Made by a program: the position numbers and the translations under genes
Source: Methanomassiliicoccaceae archaeon
GTDB taxonomy: Archaea; Thermoplasmatota; Thermoplasmata; Methanomassiliicoccales; Methanomethylophilaceae
Assembly: GCA_034928305.1 (NCBI GenBank)
Contig: JAYFOZ010000003.1
Coordinates: 1 to 64,000 of the forward strand
Length of the DNA stretch: 64,000 bases
Reading direction: 5' to 3'
Notes under the pieces: generated by a model
Databases searched by the model: none
Seen by the model: the letters and a program-made list of their open reading frames with translations, nothing else
Told to the model about the DNA's origin: nothing
Shown here: positions 17,058 to 24,518 of the stretch, one piece after another
Numbering within the stretch: position 1 is the stretch's first letter
Layout of the letters: every line of letters begins with the position of its first letter

Positions 17058-19926
17058 GGAACCGAACCAGTCTCAGAAGAGCATCGCCGAGGGGCTGAAC
17101 GGCTTCTATGTAGTGGATGCAGGGCCCGGAACAGGCAAGACTTTCACGATAGTCAGCAGATATGTGAACATCCTTAGCAGGCCGGACGTTCAGACGAGAG
17201 ACATCCTGTTGCTCACATTCACCAAGAACGCCGCCACCGAAATGGAAGAGCGTATCCGCGAGAGGCTTGCCGAGGGAGACCTAGGGAAGGATACAAGACA
17301 GATACAGGCCGGGACATTCGACTCTTTCTGCTACTCGATCGTCAAAGAATCACCGGAGTCTGTCAGCGACTTCCTGGGTTTCGGCGAACGACTCACCCGC
17401 AGCGCGGCGCTTGTGGACAACGAAACGCTCAACAGAGAGTATTTCAGTGACTTCTTTGACCGCTTCAACGCCGAGCGCGGCAGCGAATACGGAGATATCG
17501 CCGTGATGGCCAGCACCATCCCTTCGGACGTGTACGCTCTTATCGGCAAACTCATGTCGAAGGGGATCGTCCCTCTCAGCAGAGGATGGTTCGGAGGAAG
17601 GGACGGCAAGGACCTTCTGGGAGATACCGCAAAGGTCCTTTCATCACTGTATAGGATGAACGGAGACTCCAAGGACAGGAATAAGCTGTTGAAGCGCATA
17701 TCCAAGATCGTCGGCGGGGGGGAGCTTATCTCTTCCGGGTTCCCGCCGGTTTCGGCGGAGGAGGAGATCCCTTCGGAGATCCTGGAATCTGCGGCCAAGG
17801 AAGACAGATCCGGGATACTGAAATTCATACATGACGTCTATTACGAATACATACGGCGTTCGGTCGCCGACGACAGGCTCACCTACGGTCTTACCTCGGT
17901 CTTCGCATTCATAATCTTATACAGCAACGCGGGCGTCAGGGAACGCATGTCCTCCAGATATGTGATGATAGATGAATTCCAGGACACAAACGAGAACCAG
18001 ATGATGATCGCACTGATGCTCCTCAGGGAGCCCAACCTCTGTGTGGTTGGAGACTGGAAACAGGGCATCTACGGATTCAGGTTCGTCTCCATCGACAATA
18101 TAATCGATTTTGAGAGGCGCGCCGTAAGCATGCGTTCTTACCTCAACGACGACATAGAGCGCATTCCATTCAGAATACCGGCCGTCACGAGGCTCACATT
18201 GGACCGGAACTACCGCAGTTCACAAGAGATAATAGATACTTCTTTTGCCGTGCTGGGTATCCCTGGTTCCGATAACGAAAAGGTATCGCTCGATCCCGCG
18301 ACCGTCACCAAACTTATGTCCGGTAACGAAGCCATCGGCAGCGACACGCACGTGAGGTTTGTGAAGACTCCGTCATCCGACCAGGCCGCGGAGACTGTTT
18401 CCAGGATCATAGATTACGTCACCGGCGAATACACCGTGCACGTCGGCGAAGAGACCAGAAGGCCGAAGTACGGCGATATCGCCGTGATATGCAAAAACAG
18501 TCGCATGTGCCGTGCCGTCTACGAAGAGGCGAAGTCTAGAGGCGTCGAAGCCTTCCTGCAGGGGGACGTGGAGATCATGTCCACCAGGGAGGGGAAGCTG
18601 CTGCTCGCATGGCTGAAATACATAAACAACAGGCAGGACCCGTGGGGGCTCGTGGGCATTCTTTCCGACATGGAATACAGTCTCGATGACATCAAAAGGA
18701 TCTTACGGCCCGACAGTGAGGGCCGCTTTGCCGATGCCCCTTCGGAGATCTCCGAATTCAGGAGGGAACTGCTTAAGAAGAAACGCAGGGTCACGGACCT
18801 TATATCCTCCGTCTTCTCGCACTACGGACTGAACAACGACGTCACGCAGGCGATAATAACCACGCTGTCCTCCGCCCACCGTTCTTCTCTGCTGACGATA
18901 TCCGACCTCATCAGGATAATCGAGACCGATATCGCAGAACACAATACGTACAGCATCGACGCGGACCTGAACTCCGATGCGGTTCTGATACAGACGATGC
19001 ACAAATCGAAGGGGCTTGAATATCCGATAGTTATAATACCGCAGCTGGACAAAGGTGTCATCCCTAATACCAGGGGCGATACCTCTGTCATCTCGTTCAA
19101 CGAGACGGACGGCGTCAGGTGCACCAAGGAACTGGTATCGGCCGACGGCTACCTTAGGACAGGGCGTTCATGGAAGACGATGCTCGTACGTGCGTCCGCA
19201 GACAAAGATTACAGCGAGGACCGTCGCACGCTGTTCGTGGCGATTTCGAGAGCTGAACAGTATATCACGATGATATGCGGCGACAGGCCGTCCAAATTCA
19301 TATCGACGTTGTCGGGAGACAGTTACGAGGAGGCGCTGGGACATCTGTCCGCCCCCGTGTCCGATAAAAAGGAACGCGTCATACGAAAACCAGAACTGGC
19401 ACCCTTCCAATCGCGTCGCCGGGTCATCGGTGTCCATGACATCATGGTCTTCAACGGTCTTTCTCCCGAGGAGGGGGCCGACGAGGTTTCGGGAAAGGGC
19501 ATGGAGTACGGAAAGAAAGTTCATGCGATCGCCGAGGGGCTTGCAAAGGGCATCGAACCGAAGGAAAGCGTCCCGGAGATACCCGCCATAAAGGAGGTCC
19601 TGGCATCCGTCAGCGGCGCAGACCTGATACTCGTCGAGGCGCACTGCCTGCTGCCTTTGAACGGCATCAACGTCTCGCTGAGCGGTTACATCGATATGCT
19701 GGCACTTTATCCGGACCGCGCTGTGGTACATGATTACAAGACGGATGTTTCAAAAAACAACCTGGAAGCATACAAGCTTCAGCTCAGCGTTTACGCTTAC
19801 GCAGCAGAAGGATTCTACAAGAGGCCGACAACATGCGTCATAGATTTCGTATCTTTGGGCGACACTGTCGAATTCGACCCTATACCCAGAGATGAAATAG
19901 AATCGGCTGTACAGATGATTTTATAA
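17050..19926 (+). CDS. AddA/RecB-like UvrD-family helicase-nuclease
   Basis: 958-residue superfamily 1A helicase fused to a RecB-type nuclease. Motifs in order: Q-like NQSQKSIAE at 6-14, Walker A AGPGTGKTFTI at 24-34, motif Ia LLLTFTKNAATEMEERI, motif II MIDEFQDTNENQ near 308, motif III GDWKQGIYGFR, motif IV LDRNYRSSQEI, and motif VI TLFVAISRAEQYI near 730. The C-terminal nuclease shows GYIDMLALYPDRAVVHDYKTD near 880-897, followed by the QLSVYAYA helix (Ql..Y motif). With the preceding gene it forms a heterodimeric AddAB-like machine. The start overlaps the stop of its partner (ATGTCTAA). Nothing is visibly missing. Confidence 0.92.
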   Translation: MSKEPNQSQKSIAEGLNGFYVVDAGPGTGKTFTIVSRYVNILSRPDVQTRDILLLTFTKNAATEMEERIRERLAEGDLGKDTRQIQAGTFDSFCYSIVKESPESVSDFLGFGERLTRSAALVDNETLNREYFSDFFDRFNAERGSEYGDIAVMASTIPSDVYALIGKLMSKGIVPLSRGWFGGRDGKDLLGDTAKVLSSLYRMNGDSKDRNKLLKRISKIVGGGELISSGFPPVSAEEEIPSEILESAAKEDRSGILKFIHDVYYEYIRRSVADDRLTYGLTSVFAFIILYSNAGVRERMSSRYVMIDEFQDTNENQMMIALMLLREPNLCVVGDWKQGIYGFRFVSIDNIIDFERRAVSMRSYLNDDIERIPFRIPAVTRLTLDRNYRSSQEIIDTSFAVLGIPGSDNEKVSLDPATVTKLMSGNEAIGSDTHVRFVKTPSSDQAAETVSRIIDYVTGEYTVHVGEETRRPKYGDIAVICKNSRMCRAVYEEAKSRGVEAFLQGDVEIMSTREGKLLLAWLKYINNRQDPWGLVGILSDMEYSLDDIKRILRPDSEGRFADAPSEISEFRRELLKKKRRVTDLISSVFSHYGLNNDVTQAIITTLSSAHRSSLLTISDLIRIIETDIAEHNTYSIDADLNSDAVLIQTMHKSKGLEYPIVIIPQLDKGVIPNTRGDTSVISFNETDGVRCTKELVSADGYLRTGRSWKTMLVRASADKDYSEDRRTLFVAISRAEQYITMICGDRPSKFISTLSGDSYEEALGHLSAPVSDKKERVIRKPELAPFQSRRRVIGVHDIMVFNGLSPEEGADEVSGKGMEYGKKVHAIAEGLAKGIEPKESVPEIPAIKEVLASVSGADLILVEAHCLLPLNGINVSLSGYIDMLALYPDRAVVHDYKTDVSKNNLEAYKLQLSVYAYAAEGFYKRPTTCVIDFVSLGDTVEFDPIPRDEIESAVQMIL

Positions 19927-19946
19927 GCGGATTCGGTTCAGGTCTT

Positions 19947-22550
19947 ATGGCAGTCCGCGGCCTGAGCGCCGATGAGGTTAATCAGCGAAGGGCTTCAGGC
20001 TTGGTGAATACCGTCGAGTCTTCCGTAAGCCGCAGTTACAGGGATATTTTCATAGAGAACTTCCTGAACTGGTTCAACCTCATACTGATGCTGCTGGGCG
20101 TTGCACTGTATCTTCTCGAGGAATATACCAGTGCAATATCGGCCACTGGCATAATCGCACTGAACATATTGGTGTCCACTCTCCAGGAGATCAAGGCCAA
20201 ACGCAGGCTCGATAAGATCGCACTGCTGCTGAGGCCGAAGGTCATCGTCATCAGGGACGGTTTGGAGAGAGAGATCGACCAATCCGAAATTGTTATGGAC
20301 GACGTCATCCACCTGGTCTCCGGCGACCAGGCGCTGGTCGACGGCGAACTGATCGAGATGCGTTCTCTCGAGATGGACGAGGCCGCATTGAGCGGAGAAT
20401 CGAGCCCCATAAGGAAGCACGTGGGGGACACCATATTCTCCGGGTCTTACTGCGTGACGGGCGAGGCGTACTTCAGAACCACCGCCCTGGGCTCCGATAC
20501 ATATGCATCGAAGATGCTCGTCAGCGCCCGCAGCTACAAAAAGAAGAAAACTCCGCTGCAGATGGAGACGACCGCGGTCACGCAGCTGCTGATCTCCGTT
20601 GCCGCATTGATACTTATCATATACACCGTTCTGAAGCTCATCACGGGCGCCAACACGACCCTGAACGAGCTGCTTAAAACGGCCACCATAATTCTGGACG
20701 TCGTTCCGATAGCCCTATTTTTGCTTATAACTCTGACTTACATGATAGCCGCCATCCGCATGGCGGACACCGGATTGCTTCTGCAGAGGTCCAACTCCGT
20801 CGAGTCGATGAGCCATGTGAACACCGTGTGCATGGACAAGACCGGAACGATCACCACCAACCGCCTTATCTTCAGAAAGATGGACATGAGGATGGATGAG
20901 GACCGCGCCAGGAAGCTCATCAGATTGTTCGTAGGCTCCACAGGAAGCCACAACCGTACCGTGGGGGTATTGAAGAGCGAATTCGGTTCTGAAGAGAGCA
21001 ACCTGATCGAAGAGATCCAGTTCTCTTCCGAAAGGAAATACAGCGCCGTCCGGACCCAGAAGGACGGGACGGAGTATGTCGTGATCATGGGGGCCTGGAA
21101 CACCCTGAAGGACCATGTAGAGGACAAGATGGACATACAGGAGGTCATCACGTCCATGTCGAGGCAGGGGCTCAGGAACGTGGTTCTCTGCGAGGGGAGC
21201 GGCAGACTCTTCGACGGAGAGGAGCCTGTCATCCCGAACGGCCTAAGAATTATAGGAGTGGCGGCAATCGCAGACGAGGTACGTGCCGACTGCAGAGAGA
21301 CCATGGACGTATTCCTGAAAAACGGCATTGATATAAAGGTGATATCCGGGGACGATCCGGAAACCGTAAACGCCCTTTTCAGCATCGCAGAGATACCGGG
21401 AGAAAGAAGGATAATCTCCGGTGACGAGCTCGACGCGCTAAAAGGCCAAGAGAAGACGGATACGATACTGGCCACCAACATATTCGGACGTATGAGGCCC
21501 GATCACAAGGAAGTGATCATCGACACCCTCAAGCTGAACAACAGGTACGTCGCGATGGTCGGGGACGGCGTCAACGATGTCAAGGCCATTAAGGCTGCAC
21601 AGGTCGGCATCGCATTGGAGAGCGGGAGCGGCGCCGCACGCGGAGCGGCGGACATGGTACTCATGAGAGATAATTTCGCGGCCCTGCCCAAGGCCCTCAT
21701 GGAGGGCCGCAGGACCGTCACCGGGATGCGGGATATTCTCAAGATCTATCTGACCAGGAATTTCACGCTGGTATTTCTTATAGTATTTACGCTGCTGTTG
21801 CTTGGCAACTCGCCGCTGCTGCCGATACAGAACACGATGTACGCTTTGCTCACCGTTTCCATATCGGCATTCCTGATGACCCTCTGGGCCAAGCCGGACG
21901 ACAACGGAGATATGGTCCTTCCGGAAGTGATCCGTTTCGCAATCCCTTCTGCATTCCTTATCGGATTGTTCGGAATCGTCATCTACATAATTTTCTACTT
22001 CGGGACCGGGACGTTCATAAACATCGACTATCACGCCATGGCCGAATCGGCCGGAGTACCGTACATCGACCTGGTAAAATCTCTGGACCTGGCGGGAACA
22101 GACGCGACGATCGGCATGTTCGAGAACGATATACGCGAGATCAACGCCCGCAATGCAATGCTGTTCTTCATCATACTGGCCGGAATATTGGAGCTTTTGC
22201 TCGTGCACCCGATACACAGATTCCTGTCGGTGAACGAAAGAAAGGTCACAAAGGACATCAAGCCGACGCTATTGGTCATTCTTCTCCTCCTGCTGTTCTC
22301 CTGCGTCTACTTCGTTCCGGCGACCGATTGGTTCATGATCAGATACATATCGACCGCGGTGTTCCCGGCGGAATATTATATTCCGATAATCGGCCTTGCA
22401 CTGGTCTGGTTGTTCGTCCTGAGGACCGCGTTGCGCAGCGGACTGTTCTCTTCCATTTCGATCTACACCGAAACGTGGTTCAACAATAAGCTCGACAAGG
22501 AAGTCGAAAAGAGCATGAGGGAAGACAGCGCCCCGGATCAAGGCGAGTAA
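19947..22550 (+). CDS. P-type cation-transporting ATPase, substrate uncertain
   Basis: 867 residues with all P-type landmarks: actuator loop ALSGESSPIRK near 147, phosphorylation site CMDKTGTITTNRL (Asp at about 297), hinge MVGDGVNDVKAIKAAQVGIAL near 540, and membrane helices at 40-85, 210-275 and a C-terminal bundle. The helix-4 motif just before the catalytic loop reads DVVPIALFLL. It is neither the PEGL of standard Ca2+ pumps nor the CPx of heavy-metal pumps, and it recalls the CtpE branch. A 20-nt gap after the helicase gene suggests co-transcription with the nuclease operon. Substrate prediction beyond cation is not justified. Confidence 0.88.
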   Translation: MAVRGLSADEVNQRRASGLVNTVESSVSRSYRDIFIENFLNWFNLILMLLGVALYLLEEYTSAISATGIIALNILVSTLQEIKAKRRLDKIALLLRPKVIVIRDGLEREIDQSEIVMDDVIHLVSGDQALVDGELIEMRSLEMDEAALSGESSPIRKHVGDTIFSGSYCVTGEAYFRTTALGSDTYASKMLVSARSYKKKKTPLQMETTAVTQLLISVAALILIIYTVLKLITGANTTLNELLKTATIILDVVPIALFLLITLTYMIAAIRMADTGLLLQRSNSVESMSHVNTVCMDKTGTITTNRLIFRKMDMRMDEDRARKLIRLFVGSTGSHNRTVGVLKSEFGSEESNLIEEIQFSSERKYSAVRTQKDGTEYVVIMGAWNTLKDHVEDKMDIQEVITSMSRQGLRNVVLCEGSGRLFDGEEPVIPNGLRIIGVAAIADEVRADCRETMDVFLKNGIDIKVISGDDPETVNALFSIAEIPGERRIISGDELDALKGQEKTDTILATNIFGRMRPDHKEVIIDTLKLNNRYVAMVGDGVNDVKAIKAAQVGIALESGSGAARGAADMVLMRDNFAALPKALMEGRRTVTGMRDILKIYLTRNFTLVFLIVFTLLLLGNSPLLPIQNTMYALLTVSISAFLMTLWAKPDDNGDMVLPEVIRFAIPSAFLIGLFGIVIYIIFYFGTGTFINIDYHAMAESAGVPYIDLVKSLDLAGTDATIGMFENDIREINARNAMLFFIILAGILELLLVHPIHRFLSVNERKVTKDIKPTLLVILLLLLFSCVYFVPATDWFMIRYISTAVFPAEYYIPIIGLALVWLFVLRTALRSGLFSSISIYTETWFNNKLDKEVEKSMREDSAPDQGE

Positions 22551-23143
22551 GTTCCATCGCGGAACATCTGCACCAGTATGTGCGACGCGACCTTGGCATC
22601 CGACATCGCGCGGTGCTCCTGAACCCCCTCGATCCCGGCAGGGTCCCCTTCCACTATTTTTTCGTACGCAAGATCCAGCTTGGGATACTGGTACTGCCTC
22701 CCGTAATATTGGCTGGGCACCTTACATATGGGGGTGGCGGCCTTCATAATATCCGTGCACTCTGTGAAGAGGTCCTTCATGTTCCACGGTTCGTGGTAGA
22801 GGAACTTGCCCATATCATACTCCGTATTGTAAGACGTTACCCTCTTCCCCCTCAGAAGTTTCCTTACGTCGGCGACCACTTCCCGCATGGGAGGGGCCGA
22901 ATCGACCATGTCGAGCGTCATGTCCGTGTTCTCGAATATCCATGCATTGCGACGATATTCGTTCCATTCGGACGTATCGTAGCCTACCACTGAAGAATAT
23001 ACCGGTTCCACGGTGCCTTTTTCCAGGTCCACCCTGCATACTGCAATGTCGACTATGACGTCCTGGGGATGTCCTTTCAGGCCGGTGGTCTCCGTGTCGA
23101 GAACGTATATCTCGCCTGCAAAGAAATTGTCCAGCGTGCTCAT
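22538..23143 (-). CDS. DnaQ-like 3'-5' exonuclease (DEDDh)
   Basis: 201 residues with an intact DEDDh active site: IYVLDTETTGLKG near 12-24 (ExoI), YNTEYDMGKFLYHEPW near 105-120 (ExoII, Asp present) and EHRAMSDAKVASHIL near 178-192 (ExoIII, His and Asp). It is the active-looking paralogue of the degenerate protein at 13699-14253; together they bracket the AddAB-like operon. It is not part of a polymerase here and could trim DNA or RNA 3' ends. Its start overlaps the small membrane protein gene upstream by ATGA. Its stop overlaps the convergent P-type ATPase by 13 nt. Confidence 0.9.
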   Translation of the reverse strand: MSTLDNFFAGEIYVLDTETTGLKGHPQDVIVDIAVCRVDLEKGTVEPVYSSVVGYDTSEWNEYRRNAWIFENTDMTLDMVDSAPPMREVVADVRKLLRGKRVTSYNTEYDMGKFLYHEPWNMKDLFTECTDIMKAATPICKVPSQYYGRQYQYPKLDLAYEKIVEGDPAGIEGVQEHRAMSDAKVASHILVQMFRDGTYSP

Positions 23144-23415
23144 TTCCTACGCCCCTCCTCTTTTACTTCGTCCTTGTATCTGGAGTATCTGATCAGCTTG
23201 TACAATGAGTACAGAAAGATCAGGAGGACCGTCGCAGGAAGATACACCGGAGAATAATAGTCTAAAATCTGGGAGACCGTCAAAGAGGACAGGTCTATGA
23301 CTTCCAATGCGAAACCCATCGACGGCACTGTCTGCGCAATGGCCGCGGCGTCCCCGGCCGTCAGCGGTACGGCGAAGGGCACAGCGAGTGAAATTATCAA
23401 AGCCATCGATCTCAT
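23140..23415 (-). CDS. Small membrane protein, function unknown
   Basis: 91 residues. It starts with a hydrophobic stretch (ALIISLAVPFAVPL), which may be a signal peptide or first membrane helix. A second helix follows (VYLPATVLLIFLYSLYKLI, about residues 57-75), then a highly basic/acidic tail YKDEVKEEGRRK that should face the cytoplasm. It is coupled to the DnaQ-like exonuclease by an ATGA overlap, which is the main reason to treat it as real. No family recognised. Confidence 0.6.
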   Translation of the reverse strand: MRSMALIISLAVPFAVPLTAGDAAAIAQTVPSMGFALEVIDLSSLTVSQILDYYSPVYLPATVLLIFLYSLYKLIRYSRYKDEVKEEGRRK

Positions 23416-23489
23416 CGCGGTCGCATAGCATTCGTTTTATAAAAACGGCAATCAAAAAAGATATCAATCGAACGCCCCGATACGTGGAC

Positions 23490-23684
23490 ATGAGCGTTGT
23501 AATCTCGATGTACGGAAAAAATACGGAAATCGCCGCCGAAGGCACTCTGGGCGAAGCTTTTCGTTCCATGGGTCTGCTCCCGAACGCGTTCCTGTTCCTG
23601 ATGAAAGGGACGCCCGTCCCTTCCGACACGCCCCTCGAGGACGGTATGGTCGTCCAGGCGATCAAGGTCGCTTCCGGCGGATGA
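23490..23684 (+). CDS. Ubiquitin-like small archaeal modifier / sulfur carrier (MoaD/ThiS fold)
   Basis: 64 residues ending in Gly-Gly (IKVASGG), the hallmark of beta-grasp sulfur carriers and SAMPs. The string SDTPLEDGMVVQAIKVASGG matches the ThiS/MoaD C-terminal pattern. ATG at 23490 is chosen because the upstream part of the longer frame is antisense-like, Arg-rich sequence, and a TATA-like TTTTATAAAA lies about 50 nt upstream. No E1-like (ThiF/MoeB/UbaA), MoaE or thiamine gene is near, so sulfur transfer and protein modification cannot be told apart. The stop abuts the convergent CobQ-like gene. Confidence 0.85.
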   Translation: MSVVISMYGKNTEIAAEGTLGEAFRSMGLLPNAFLFLMKGTPVPSDTPLEDGMVVQAIKVASGG

Positions 23685-24518
23685 TCATTGTTCGGCGATT
23701 TTGTTTAGTGCTTCGAAATCGAAGCCGCAACGCTCCGCCTCGGATATAAGTGAGTCCAGGTTCTCCAGGTACGCCGAACTTGTATCTTTTCCGGACATCC
23801 TGCCGCCGGAATTCGAGAGGGAATCCTCTTCGGGGAACCTGAGGTCCGCATAAGGGAGTATACCGAGGCACTTCATGCCCGTGGCATCCTCGATGCTCGC
23901 TATGCCGCTCCCGAGTATCGTCGGGTCGCCGCGGAAACGGTTGATGATGAATCCCTTCAGCAGTCCGCGCTGTCCCTCCGGGATCAGCTTCCACGTGCCG
24001 TAAAGGGCTGCGAACACGCCCCCTCTTTCTATATCTCCTACAAGTACCGATGGTATGTTCCTATCGCGCATCATGCCCACGTTGGCGATGTCCCTCTCGC
24101 GGAGATTTATCTCCGCCGGGGATCCGGAGCCTTCGCATACCACCGCATCGAACATCCCTCTGAGCCTGTCATAGGCCTTGCAGGCCTCTGCTGTCGCAAT
24201 TCCTATGTCCAGCGGCTTATCGTCCGTAATATCGGCATAGGGAATCCCGTTGAGCACGACCTGTATCCTGCCGTTGCCGCTGGGCTTCAGCAATATCGGG
24301 TTCATGTCCGTGACGGGGGCCGTCCCGGAGGCCATGGCCTGGAAGGCCTGACCTATCCCTATCTCCCCTCCGTCGGACGTGGCGTAAGAATTTAAGGACA
24401 GATTGGAAGCCTTGAAGGGTGCGACGCGGACCCCTTTGCGGGAAAGGTATCTGCAATACATGGCCGACACCGTGGTCTTACCGGCCCCCGATGATGTGCC
24501 CAGGAAAAGGACCTTCAC
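23685..24518 (-). CDS. CobQ/CbiP-like amide synthase N-terminal domain only (no amidotransferase domain)
   Basis: 277 residues. The P-loop is GTSSGAGKTTVSAMYC at 7-22. Further motifs shared with cobyric acid synthase: APFKASNLSLNSY, MNPILLKPSGNGRIQVVLNG, CEGSGSPAEINLRERDIAN and DIERGGVFAALYGTW. The protein stops near residue 277, where full CobQ continues into the class I glutamine amidotransferase with its catalytic Cys. It therefore cannot supply its own ammonia. It is encoded directly after a full-length CobQ homologue (ATGA overlap), so it may use that protein's glutaminase or act on a different substrate. Remaining motifs are intact, so I do not call it a pseudogene. Confidence 0.85.
   Translation of the reverse strand: MKVLFLGTSSGAGKTTVSAMYCRYLSRKGVRVAPFKASNLSLNSYATSDGGEIGIGQAFQAMASGTAPVTDMNPILLKPSGNGRIQVVLNGIPYADITDDKPLDIGIATAEACKAYDRLRGMFDAVVCEGSGSPAEINLRERDIANVGMMRDRNIPSVLVGDIERGGVFAALYGTWKLIPEGQRGLLKGFIINRFRGDPTILGSGIASIEDATGMKCLGILPYADLRFPEEDSLSNSGGRMSGKDTSSAYLENLDSLISEAERCGFDFEALNKIAEQ

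Noticed and set aside
23685-24518. CobQ-like short gene as a frameshifted remnant of a full CobQ
   Set aside because: The downstream minus-strand sequence after 23685 is the convergent small-modifier gene and contains no amidotransferase residues in any frame, and the remaining motifs are intact, so a true short protein is more likely.
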